Below are positions 53,735 through 61,921 of a DNA stretch of 64,000 bases, piece by piece (the first letter of the stretch is position 1; the number at the start of each line of letters is the position of its first letter). Position numbers and translations under genes: made by a program. The notes beneath the pieces are model-generated. The model was not told the DNA's origin, did not search any database, and saw only the letters and a program-made list of their open reading frames with translations. The DNA is from Micromonospora violae (GTDB lineage Bacteria; Actinomycetota; Actinomycetes; Mycobacteriales; Micromonosporaceae), in contig NZ_SHKK01000001.1 of NCBI RefSeq assembly GCF_004217135.1, positions 3,410,001 through 3,474,000 on the forward strand, read 5' to 3'.

Positions 53735-54721
53735 ATGTCCGACACCGTCGTGGTGGGTCTCGATGTCGGCGGTACGTCCACCCGGGCGGCCGCGCTCACC
53801 CTCACCGGACAACGCGTCGGCACCGGCCGCGCCGGCGGCGGCAACCCCACCAGTCACGGCGCCGAACGCGCCGCGGCCGAACTGCTGACCGCCCTGCGCG
53901 AAGCGCTCGCCGACGTCGACCCGACCCGGGTGGCCGCCGGCACCATCGGGCTCGCCGGCGCCGGCCGGCTGCTCGCCGACCCGGCCGGCCGGGCCGCCTT
54001 CGACCGGGCCTGGCACGACGCCGGCCTGCGCTGCCCGTACGAAGTGCACGGCGACGCCCTGGTCGCCTACGCCTCCGGCACCGCCGCACCCGACGGGACC
54101 ATCCTCATCGCCGGCACCGGGGCGATCACCGCGCAGGTCCACGAGCTACGGCTCGACCGCATCGCCGACGGCCACGGCTGGCTCCTCGGCGACGCCGGCT
54201 CGGGCTTCTGGCTCGGTCGGGAAGCGGTCCGCCGACTACTCGCCGACCTCGACGCGGGCCGCGCCCCTGGCACGCTGGCCACGACGGTGCTCACCGAACT
54301 GCTCGGCAGCGCCGACATCGCGCCCCGCCCCCGGGACACCGTCGACGCCACCATCCAGGCGGTGACCCGTCGACCCCCGATCGAGCTGGCCCGGCTCGCG
54401 CCACTCGCCGTCGACGCCGCCACCCACGGCGACCCGGTCGCCACCGCGCTGCTCGCCGAGGCCGCCGCGCACCTGGTCGACAGCGTGGGCCGGATCCGCC
54501 CGGACGGGGCGGTGACACCCGTCGTGCTGGGCGGCGGGCTGCTCACCGGGGACACCCCACTGGCCACCGCCGTCCGGGCCGAGGTCGGCCGGCGCTGGCC
54601 GGCCGCCCCGCTCCGTACCGCTGGCGACGGGGCCGCCGCCGCGGCCTGGCTGGCCGCCCGCGACCTGGCCGAGGTCACCGACCCCGCCGCCCTGCACGCC
54701 CGCCTCTTCCCCACCCCCTGA
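53735..54721 (+). CDS. N-acetylglucosamine kinase-like (BadF/BcrA ATPase fold)
   Basis: A 328-residue ASKHA-fold sugar kinase. 'VGLDVGGTSTRAAAL' is the phosphate-1 motif, 'GTIGLAGAG' and 'LIAGTGAITAQV' the following nucleotide loops, and 'GWLLGDAGSGFWLGREAV' is strongly conserved in N-acetylglucosamine kinases. 'VVLGGGLL' is the adenosine motif. It would phosphorylate GlcNAc (or a related amino sugar) brought in by the flanking Ngc-type importers. Start could be ATG 53735 or GTG 53729 behind GGAG. Confidence 0.87.
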   Translation: MSDTVVVGLDVGGTSTRAAALTLTGQRVGTGRAGGGNPTSHGAERAAAELLTALREALADVDPTRVAAGTIGLAGAGRLLADPAGRAAFDRAWHDAGLRCPYEVHGDALVAYASGTAAPDGTILIAGTGAITAQVHELRLDRIADGHGWLLGDAGSGFWLGREAVRRLLADLDAGRAPGTLATTVLTELLGSADIAPRPRDTVDATIQAVTRRPPIELARLAPLAVDAATHGDPVATALLAEAAAHLVDSVGRIRPDGAVTPVVLGGGLLTGDTPLATAVRAEVGRRWPAAPLRTAGDGAAAAAWLAARDLAEVTDPAALHARLFPTP

Positions 54722-54732
54722 CCCACCACGAC

Positions 54733-54762
54733 CGCAGCTCGGCGTGGCCGCGCCGGGCTGCG
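54733..54762. terminator. Bidirectional terminator between kinase and ngcG-like gene
   Basis: A 12-bp stem (cgcagctcggcg / cgccgggctgcg, one T-G pair) with a 6-nt loop, 12 bp after the kinase stop and ahead of the convergent permease stop. Confidence 0.75.
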
Positions 54763-54799
54763 AGTGTGATGATCGGGATCGGTCAGCGACGAGTGCTGG

Positions 54800-55690
54800 C
54801 TACTTGAGCTGCCCGGCGGTCAGGCCGGCCTGCACCTGGCGCTGGAACGCCACGTACACGGCGAGCACCGGTAGCACCGCGATGCTCAGCCCGGCGAAGA
54901 GCCGCGCGTAGTCACCGGCGTAGCCCTGACTGACCGAGAGCGCGAACAACCCCTGCGCCAACATCCACTTGGACTCGTCGCCCTGCAACAACACCTGCGG
55001 TAACAGGAACTGGTTCCAGTGGCTGAGGAAGTTGAAGATCGCCACGCTGATCAATCCCGGACGCGCCATCGGCAGCATCACCCGGAAGAACAGCCGGAAG
55101 TGACCGCATCCGTCGACCAGCGCGGCCTCCGCCACCGACGTCGGCAGGGTCCGGAAGAACGCGGTCAGGAAGAACACCGTGAAGGGCAGCGAGTAGGCCG
55201 CGTACACCAGGATCAGGCCGAGCCAGGTGTTGAACAGCCCGACGTTGCGGACCACGAAGAAGAGCGGCACCAGGGCCAGGAACACCGGGAACATCAGACC
55301 GCCGACGAACAGGTAGTAGACGACCTGGCGGCCCCGGAACTCGTACCGGGCGAAGACGTACGCGGCGGTGGCGCCCATCAGCATGGTGAGGCTGACCGAG
55401 CCGGCCACCACCACCAGGCTGTTGAGGAAGTACCGGCCGATGTGCGCGCTGGTCCAGGCCCGCGCCCAGTTGTCCAGGTGCAGCGCGCCGGGCAGCCCCC
55501 ACGGGTCGGCGAGGATCTCACCGTTGGTCTTGAACGAGCTGATGAACATCCACAGCAACGGCAGGACGGTGAGCAGGCCCCAGAGCAGCAGGAAGCCGTG
55601 CGAGAGGGTGTTGGCCACGCCGAGTTCCCGGCGCACCGGGCGGTCGCGGCCGACAACCAGGGGGGCGGTGGGCTTATCCACAGTGGTCAC
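54800..55690 (-). CDS. ngcG: Amino-sugar ABC permease NgcG-like (set 2)
   Basis: A 296-residue MalG-type permease with six predicted membrane segments, EAA loop 'VAEAALVDGCGHFRLFFRV' and end 'QRQVQAGLTAGQLK'. Starts at GTG 55690, overlapping the NgcF-like stop (GTGA). Gene order after the binding protein and F-subunit is as in Streptomyces ngcEFG (GlcNAc/chitobiose importer). No ATPase gene follows. Confidence 0.9.
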   Translation of the reverse strand: MTTVDKPTAPLVVGRDRPVRRELGVANTLSHGFLLLWGLLTVLPLLWMFISSFKTNGEILADPWGLPGALHLDNWARAWTSAHIGRYFLNSLVVVAGSVSLTMLMGATAAYVFARYEFRGRQVVYYLFVGGLMFPVFLALVPLFFVVRNVGLFNTWLGLILVYAAYSLPFTVFFLTAFFRTLPTSVAEAALVDGCGHFRLFFRVMLPMARPGLISVAIFNFLSHWNQFLLPQVLLQGDESKWMLAQGLFALSVSQGYAGDYARLFAGLSIAVLPVLAVYVAFQRQVQAGLTAGQLK

Positions 55691-56595
55691 GCGTACTCGA
55701 TCCGTTCGCGCCGGCCGATGCGCAGCGACAGCACCGCCACCGAGAGGGTCAGGAAGAACATCACCACGCCGATCGCCGAGGCGTAGCCGAACTTGGTCTC
55801 ACTGCCGAAGGCGGTGTCGTACATCCGTACGCCGATCACGTCGGTGGAGAAGTTCGGGCCGCCGTTGGTCATCAGCTGCACGAGGATGAACCCGTCCAAG
55901 GCGAAGATCGCCAGGTAGACCCAGGCGACCTGGACGGTGTCCCAGAGCAGCGGCAGGGTGACCCGGCGCAGGGTGGTGAACCGGGACGCGCCGTCGAGCA
56001 GCACCGCCTCGTAGATCTCCCTGGGTACGGCTGACATCGCCGCACCGAACAGCACCACGTAGAAGCCGACGTTGCTCCACACCATCACCGCCAGCACGCA
56101 CCAGAAGGCGGTCGCCGGGTCGCCGAGCCAGGTCGGCGCGGACAGGCCGAGACCATGCAGAGCGCTGGTGAGCAGCCCCTGGTTGGGGTGGTACACCTCC
56201 TTCCAGAGCAGCGCGATGATCACCACGGAGAGCACCTGCGGGAAGAAGTAGACAGTGCGGTAGAGCGCACCACCACGCACGCCGGTCACGCCGGCACTGC
56301 CCTTACGCCCGCCCATGGCGAGCATGGTGGCGAAGAAGAGCCCGAGCACGATGGTCAGCACCGGCACCAGAGCCAGCAGGATCACGTTGTTCTTCAGCGC
56401 GTTCCACACGTAGTCGTCGTGCCAGAGGGTCTTGAAGTTGGCCAGCCCGACCGGGTTGGCCTCCGCCGAGTAGCCGAGCCAGTCGGTGGTGGAGATCTGG
56501 AACGCCTGAAGGTACGGCGAGACGACGAAGAACACGTACAGCAGCACCGGCGGCACCAGGAACGTGCCGATCAGCGGCCACTTGCCATGCTTCAC
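55687..56595 (-). CDS. ngcF: Amino-sugar ABC permease NgcF-like (set 2)
   Basis: A 302-residue MalF-type permease starting at GTG 56595 ('VKHGKWPLIGTFLVPP') after GAGGTCCTCCTC. Six predicted membrane segments, EAA loop 'IYEAVLLDGASRFTTLRRV' and tail 'LRIGRRERIEYA'. A longer upstream frame belongs to antisense/other-frame sequence within ngcE. Confidence 0.9.
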   Translation of the reverse strand: MKHGKWPLIGTFLVPPVLLYVFFVVSPYLQAFQISTTDWLGYSAEANPVGLANFKTLWHDDYVWNALKNNVILLALVPVLTIVLGLFFATMLAMGGRKGSAGVTGVRGGALYRTVYFFPQVLSVVIIALLWKEVYHPNQGLLTSALHGLGLSAPTWLGDPATAFWCVLAVMVWSNVGFYVVLFGAAMSAVPREIYEAVLLDGASRFTTLRRVTLPLLWDTVQVAWVYLAIFALDGFILVQLMTNGGPNFSTDVIGVRMYDTAFGSETKFGYASAIGVVMFFLTLSVAVLSLRIGRRERIEYA

Positions 56596-56663
56596 GAGGA
56601 GGACCTCTTCCGTGGGGGTACGGCCGGTGGGGGTGGGACCTCTCCCCCACCGGCCCGGGCGGG

Positions 56664-58079
56664 TCAGGCCGCTCGCTTGTACTTCTTGATCGAGCTGTCC
56701 TGGGCGATCGAGTCCGCGCCCTTCTGGCACTGTTCGAGGAACTCCGCGGGGCCGATCCGGCCGCTGAAGAACTCGCCGCACGCGGCGTCGACGAGGTTGC
56801 GCTCCAACTTGCGGTAGAAGTTGTTGTAGACCCAGTTGAAGCCGTTGGCGCCGGACGCATCGAGGGCCTTGACCACGGTGCTCAGCCCGTACGGCAGCTC
56901 GACGCCCTCGGTGGCGCCGGCGACCACGGTGAGGCTGGCGACCTTCTTCGTGAAGTCCTGGGCGCCCCTCTTGGAGAGCATGGTCCGGAAGTACTCCAGA
57001 CCACCGGCGACGTTGCGGGCCTTCGCCGGCACCATGAACGGTTCCCCGGCGGTGCCCCGGATCGCCTCGAACGGCAGCATGTCCCCGCTGCCCAAGCTCG
57101 GCGTCGGCGCGATGGTCATGTTGAACCCGGCCGGCGTGACGTCCTTCTGCTCGCTCTCCAGCCAGGACCCGCAGGAGATGAAGGCGGCCTTGCCCTGGCA
57201 CCAGGCGGTCTGCGACTGCTTGTGGTCCAGGCCGGGCGAGCCGTCCAGGATGTACTTGTCCTTGACGATCTGGTACCAGGCGTCGGCGGCGGTCCGCATC
57301 GCGTCGGACTTCCAGGCGTTCGGCTCCAGGTTGTCGATGGCGGTCGCCACCGACGGGCCACCGAGCTTGATCGCCGTGGAGATCAGGGGCCAGCTCATGT
57401 AGCGCGGGTGCAGACCGGCGTACGTCCAGGGGGCGATGCCGGCGGCCTTGATCTGCTTGCAGAGCGCGATGTGCTCGTCCCAGGTCTTCGCGTACGTCCA
57501 GCCCCGGTCGGCGAAGAGCTTGGCGGAGTGCCAGATGCCGTAGGCGGTGTAGGTGTAGTTGAGCACCAGGAACTTGCCGTCGTAGGAGCCGACCTCGACC
57601 GCGCCGGGCAGCAGGGTGTCCTTGACCGTCTTGCCGGGGATGTCGAGGCTCGGGGCGGCCAGCAGCTCGTCGAGGCCGGCGAGGGCGTTCTGACTGACCA
57701 GGCCGTTGAAGTCGATCTGGCCGGAGCCGGAGTTGTTGACCACGTCCGGTGGGGTGCCGTCGACGAAGCGCGGCTGGAGAGTCTTGCTGATCTCCTGGGT
57801 GGACGAGTGCTCGATCTTCGCCTTCGGGTACTTCTCGGTGTACATGGCCTCGTGGGCCTTGGCGTACTCCTCACCGAACCCGCCGCCGAAGATCACCACC
57901 TCAAGTGGAGCGTCCTCTTTCACACCGAGCGGATTCTGCGCGCTCTTGGTGCCCTGGTAGGTCTCGGCATCCTTCTTGTCACCGCCACCGCTGGTGGCGC
58001 AGCCGGACAGCAGCCCGGCGGCGGGGGTGGCCAGGAGGCCGGCGGCGGCGCTGCGCCGCAGGATGTCACGCCTGTTCAT
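56664..58079 (-). CDS. ngcE: GlcNAc/chitobiose-binding lipoprotein NgcE-like (set 2)
   Basis: A 471-residue binding protein with twin-arginine-type lipoprotein signal ('MNRRDILRRSAAAGLL', lipobox 'LLSGCAT'). Mature motifs closely follow Streptomyces NgcE: 'NPLGVKEDAPLEVVIFGGGF', 'STQEISKTLQPRFV', 'PPDVVNNSG', 'WTYAGLHPRY', 'NLEPNAWKS' and 'HKQSQTAWCQGKAAFISCGS'. ATG preceded by GAGGAGATC. Together with F and G and the kinase it would take up GlcNAc and chitooligosaccharides. Confidence 0.92.
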   Translation of the reverse strand: MNRRDILRRSAAAGLLATPAAGLLSGCATSGGGDKKDAETYQGTKSAQNPLGVKEDAPLEVVIFGGGFGEEYAKAHEAMYTEKYPKAKIEHSSTQEISKTLQPRFVDGTPPDVVNNSGSGQIDFNGLVSQNALAGLDELLAAPSLDIPGKTVKDTLLPGAVEVGSYDGKFLVLNYTYTAYGIWHSAKLFADRGWTYAKTWDEHIALCKQIKAAGIAPWTYAGLHPRYMSWPLISTAIKLGGPSVATAIDNLEPNAWKSDAMRTAADAWYQIVKDKYILDGSPGLDHKQSQTAWCQGKAAFISCGSWLESEQKDVTPAGFNMTIAPTPSLGSGDMLPFEAIRGTAGEPFMVPAKARNVAGGLEYFRTMLSKRGAQDFTKKVASLTVVAGATEGVELPYGLSTVVKALDASGANGFNWVYNNFYRKLERNLVDAACGEFFSGRIGPAEFLEQCQKGADSIAQDSSIKKYKRAA

Positions 58080-58152
58080 GGGATCTCCTCGGGTCGGGTC
58101 GGGCGGATCACCGGTGGGTGGGGGAGGCGTCCGCCGCGCGAGGCGCGGTGAT

Positions 58153-58184
58153 TCTCTTCAGTTCATGCTCTGTTGCTGAAGAAT
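58153..58184. promoter_or_regulatory. Inverted repeat upstream of ngcE
   Basis: ttctcttcag and ctgaagaattt are inverted around 14 bp (core arms cttcag / ctgaag) in an AT-rich patch 77 bp upstream of the ngcE start; a possible operator. Confidence 0.3.
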
Positions 58185-58274
58185 TTCTACGACAGCCGGG
58201 CCGGGACTTCAAGTCCTGACGGTCGAACCGTTATCACCACCAGCCGCCCCGGGGCCGCCGCCAGCGCAGAACTG

Positions 58275-59081
58275 TCAGGACCGGCCGGGCTGCGCGGGTG
58301 GCTCGGCCGCTGGCCGCAACGCCTGCGGCGGACCGCTCGCCGCCCGCGCCACCCGGCGCCGGCGCATCGGCAGGTGCAGAGCGGCGGCCACCACCGCGAA
58401 GGCCACCCAACCGGCACCCAGCGCCAGGGCCGACGAAACGTCCTGAAGGTAGTGGTACGCGGTGAGGAAACCGACGAGCGCGAGACTGTTGCGGGCGAAG
58501 TGCCGACTGAACTCCGCCAACTGCCGGCGGGCCTCGACCGCGACCAGCACCCCCGAGTACGGGAAGGTCACCACCATGCCGCGCAGCACGGCACCGAGCA
58601 GCGCGGTGAGGATCGCCCCCACGAAGATCACCACCAGCTTGAGCAACACCGGCAGCCCGTCCGGGCGGGTCTGCCCGACCACGACCACCTCGGCGCGCGG
58701 GCCGGTGCTACGACCGGCACGACGGCGCAACCACAGCAGGGCCGCCAACCAGAGCACGAGCGCGCCGGCGAGGGCCGCCTCGAACGGGACCTCGACGGCG
58801 AGCAGGCCGGCGCTCAGCGCCACGTACACCACGATCCCCGCCACGTCGGCGAGCAGGATCGGCCAGCGCAACCGCTGGTGCGCGACCGTCACGGTGACGA
58901 AGAAGAGATTGAGCCCGAGCACGCCGAGCACCTGCGCACCGGCCACCCGGTGGTCGGTGGCGACCAGGGCGAGCGTCATCGGCAACGGCAGGCTGTAGAC
59001 CAGCGCGCGGAGCCGGACCGAGCGGATCACACTGACCGCCCAGACCACGGCCGTCACCAGCAGGACCGCGCTCCACGTCAT
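58275..59081 (-). CDS. Polytopic membrane protein of unknown function
   Basis: A 268-residue protein with about seven or eight membrane segments. A central soluble loop ('RRRAGRSTGPRAEVVVVG') and the segment 'VVIFVGAILTALLGAVLRG' are followed by 'ARRQLAEFSRHFARNSLALV' on the cytosolic side. No transporter signature seen. It follows the next membrane gene with a 30-bp gap on the same strand, so these two may be one transcript. Confidence 0.7.
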   Translation of the reverse strand: MTWSAVLLVTAVVWAVSVIRSVRLRALVYSLPLPMTLALVATDHRVAGAQVLGVLGLNLFFVTVTVAHQRLRWPILLADVAGIVVYVALSAGLLAVEVPFEAALAGALVLWLAALLWLRRRAGRSTGPRAEVVVVGQTRPDGLPVLLKLVVIFVGAILTALLGAVLRGMVVTFPYSGVLVAVEARRQLAEFSRHFARNSLALVGFLTAYHYLQDVSSALALGAGWVAFAVVAAALHLPMRRRRVARAASGPPQALRPAAEPPAQPGRS

Positions 59082-59111
59082 GACCCGCCCGCCCCTGCCC
59101 CGGCCGGGCCG

Positions 59112-59987
59112 TCAGTCCGAGAAGGTCGCGGCGCCCGCGCAGAGGTCGAACACGCGGGTGAGCCGGTCGACGTCCGCCCGGTTGACCGAGAACTGGTTCT
59201 CGCCGATCTCACCGTGCGCGGTCATGTGGGCCTCCCAACAGCTCGACCCGTCCCACAGCGTCAGGTTGACGTGCAGGTGCGGACTGACCACACCGAGCGG
59301 CAGCAGACCCACCCGCGCCCCGGCCGCACGCTGTCGTTGCACCAGGGCGGACAGCTCATCGCTCAGCGTGGCGTAGACGAAGACCCGGGTGATCTGGACG
59401 CCCCGTCGCAGGGCCTCCAGGTTGGCCTCCCAGTAGCGCCGGCCGATCTCGCTGCGCCACCAGCTCAGCTCCCCGCTCACCCGGGGCATCACATTGGTCA
59501 ACGCATCCAGCCGGTGCACGCAGGTGCGGGTCGCGCCGATCAGATCCTCGTCCTCGTCGCCGCGCCGGATGATCCGACCCTCCGCGAGCTGCTCGGCCTC
59601 CACCCGGAACTGCTCGTAGCGTCGCTGCGCCTCCACCGCGACCCGGGTACCCGCATGCTGCTCGGCCGCCGCCCGCACCGCCCCGGCCAACTCCGTGGTG
59701 GTACGGACCAGCCAGGGCGGGCCGTCCAACAGGGTGCGCAGGTGAAAGCGACGCTCCGCGCGGGCCAGTGAGTCGACCAGCAGCGAGATGGTGATGCCCA
59801 TCAGGCCGGCCAACAGCGACTCCACCCCCGAGGCGGCGTTGGTGAGGTCGAGCACGATGCTGAGGGTGATCGACAGCGTGATGCCGACCAACGCCACCGG
59901 GTCGGCGTGCGCCACCAGACGAACGAGCCCGCTACCGGACCTGCCGCCCGGTGTCTGTACCCGCTGACGGGCCACGTCACGGATCAT
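59112..59987 (-). CDS. Membrane-anchored protein with unknown C-terminal domain
   Basis: A 291-residue protein starting at ATG 59987 after GGGGGTCTC. Two adjacent membrane segments (about 27-50 and 57-75) are followed by a coiled-coil-like helix ('LAGAVRAAAEQHAG') and a soluble domain with 'SGELSWWRSEIGRRYWEAN', 'ITRVFVYATLSDELSALVQ' and 'HMTAHGEIGENQFSVN'. The domain may be phospholipase-D-like or a DUF5919-type module, but no H-K-D pair is present, so no function is assigned. Confidence 0.65.
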   Translation of the reverse strand: MIRDVARQRVQTPGGRSGSGLVRLVAHADPVALVGITLSITLSIVLDLTNAASGVESLLAGLMGITISLLVDSLARAERRFHLRTLLDGPPWLVRTTTELAGAVRAAAEQHAGTRVAVEAQRRYEQFRVEAEQLAEGRIIRRGDEDEDLIGATRTCVHRLDALTNVMPRVSGELSWWRSEIGRRYWEANLEALRRGVQITRVFVYATLSDELSALVQRQRAAGARVGLLPLGVVSPHLHVNLTLWDGSSCWEAHMTAHGEIGENQFSVNRADVDRLTRVFDLCAGAATFSD

Positions 59988-60073
59988 CGAGACCCCCAAT
60001 CAACCGCTCCCGCCAGCGTAAACAGCACCCACAACCGCTGGCCCCACCACAGCGGGCCGGTAGCATCCGGCAG

Positions 60074-61045
60074 GTGCACAGAGCGGACGCGCCGCCGCCG
60101 ACCGGAACGGACGACGAGCGGATCACAGCGGAGGTTCGGGCCTGGGTCTGCTCCACCCCGCTGCGCGGCCTGGTCGCCCACTTCGGCGGCACCTGGCCCG
60201 ACGGCGACCTCACCGAGGTGCTCCGCTTCCTCGACGACTTCTCCGCCCACCACTGGGACTTCCGGGGCGGCCGGGAACGGCCCGACGCCCGCGAACCCGA
60301 CCTCGACCCGGCCACCGCGACACTGGTGCTCGACGCGGCCGCCGCCCTCGGGCTGATCCGCCCGGTGCCACCCGCCCGGTCGGCGTACGCCCACCTGGTG
60401 GTGCTCGGCGGTCTGGCGCACGCCTGCGTACGCCGCGTGGGGTACGCCGCGCACCTGCTCCGCGCCGGCCTACCGGTGCGCGGCGAGGTCGCCGTCCTGG
60501 GCAGCTTCCGGCCACTGTCGGACCGGGAACGCCGGACGCTGGCCGACGCGGGCCTGCCGGCCGACGAGACCGAGGTGGACGTACTGGACACGGCCGTCCG
60601 CCGAGTGTTCGACGTGACCGCCCCGGCCGAGTGGGACGGCGTGGACACCGACCACCCACACCACTCCTGGTCGTCGCGGACCTACCGGCCCGACGGGCTG
60701 CCGCCGATCCGGGTGCTGGCCGCACCATCGAGCGAACCGGACCACCGGCGCGCGCACACCGCCGACACCCAGCGGTTCTGGGCCGGCCACGTTCAACTCG
60801 CCCCGGGCGACGACGTCCTGATGATCACCGCGCCGATCTACGTGCCGTTCCAGCACTGCGACGCGCTGCGCACCCTCGCGGTGCCGTACGGGTGCGCCAT
60901 CGAGACGGTCGGGGTGGACCCGGCCCTGGCCGATCTGGCCGTGCTGCCCGAGCAGACCCTCACTCCGGGGCGCTACCTCCAGGAGATCCGTTCGGCGATC
61001 CGCTCGATGCGCGCCCTGCACACCGCCCTGACGCAGCCAACGTGA
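60074..61045 (+). CDS. Conserved hypothetical protein
   Basis: A 323-residue soluble protein, start taken at GTG 60074 ('VHRADAPPPTG'). The core 'AYAHLVVLGGLAHACVRRVG' followed by 'VAVLGSFRPLSDRERRTLAD' and 'LMITAPIYVPFQHCDALRTL' resembles a nucleotide-binding or DUF218-like arrangement but no family is certain. Divergent from the membrane pair and convergent with the 2OG oxygenase. Confidence 0.6.
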   Translation: MHRADAPPPTGTDDERITAEVRAWVCSTPLRGLVAHFGGTWPDGDLTEVLRFLDDFSAHHWDFRGGRERPDAREPDLDPATATLVLDAAAALGLIRPVPPARSAYAHLVVLGGLAHACVRRVGYAAHLLRAGLPVRGEVAVLGSFRPLSDRERRTLADAGLPADETEVDVLDTAVRRVFDVTAPAEWDGVDTDHPHHSWSSRTYRPDGLPPIRVLAAPSSEPDHRRAHTADTQRFWAGHVQLAPGDDVLMITAPIYVPFQHCDALRTLAVPYGCAIETVGVDPALADLAVLPEQTLTPGRYLQEIRSAIRSMRALHTALTQPT

Positions 61046-61077
61046 CACCGGCGGCGTGACACCGGCGGCGTGGCTCC

Positions 61078-61863
61078 TCAGGCGAAGATCAGCAGCGGGT
61101 CGGTCTCCGTGCGAACGCCGATGAAGCAGGCAGCCGAGGTACGGCAGCCCGCCCGCACCTCGCGGACGCCGTGCATCCGGCCCGCCTCGAACATCACCAG
61201 ATCGCCTTTGCCGGGCAGCACGGTGTCCAACGGTGGGCCGACCCGCTCAGGCTCGATTCCGTAGTCGAACGGGTCGGTCTTGAGCGCCACGAACTCCTCC
61301 TCGGACAGGGTCCCCCAGAAGTCGATCTCGCCACCCGCGCCGGGCTCCGGCACCTCCAGGTAGATGTTCACCCCCAACCGCCGATGCAGCTGGTACGCGT
61401 CGAGCAGCGGGATCTCCCGGCGGTCGATGTGCGGGCGGCCCCGGCCACCGGGCGTCATCCGACGCAGCACACCGGGCAGCATCATGCGGCCGTCGTGCCG
61501 CCCGACCGTGGCCCCGTACGGCCACATCTCATCCAGGTCGAGCCGGATCAGGTCGGTGGGTGACTGCTGCTCGGCGAACACGTCGTGCCGGATCAGCCGG
61601 GTCGTGTCGGCGGCGGTGTCCAGGTAGCGCTGGACACTGTCGCCGCCGTTCGCCACCTCGCCCATCGACGTGCCGACGCTGGTGAACTCCTTGGTGAGCA
61701 GGAAGTTCGCCTCGTCGACCGCGCGGACCACCCGGGGCAACGCGGCGTCGCACAGCTGCGGTGGGTAGTACTCGCGGTGCCAGATCACGTCGATCTCACC
61801 GGTCGCCAACTCCCGCAGCGACTCGGCGGTCAGTCGGTCCCGGCGGCGCAGTTGATCGCTCAC
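61078..61863 (-). CDS. 2-oxoglutarate/Fe(II)-dependent oxygenase
   Basis: A 261-residue enzyme with the double-stranded beta-helix metal triad H145-x-D147 ('GRPHIDRREI') and H231 ('AGRMHGVREV'), plus R241 ('CRTSAACF') for 2-oxoglutarate. The fold matches prolyl-4-hydroxylase-like oxygenases. It is encoded 58 bp after the STAND ATPase gene on the same strand, so the two may be co-expressed; substrate (protein or small molecule) unknown. Confidence 0.82.
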   Translation of the reverse strand: MSDQLRRRDRLTAESLRELATGEIDVIWHREYYPPQLCDAALPRVVRAVDEANFLLTKEFTSVGTSMGEVANGGDSVQRYLDTAADTTRLIRHDVFAEQQSPTDLIRLDLDEMWPYGATVGRHDGRMMLPGVLRRMTPGGRGRPHIDRREIPLLDAYQLHRRLGVNIYLEVPEPGAGGEIDFWGTLSEEEFVALKTDPFDYGIEPERVGPPLDTVLPGKGDLVMFEAGRMHGVREVRAGCRTSAACFIGVRTETDPLLIFA

Positions 61864-61921
61864 ATCAGCTCCTCGTCAGGCTGGGCTGCGGAACCGGAGC
61901 GGGACCTCGACGTCCCGTCCG

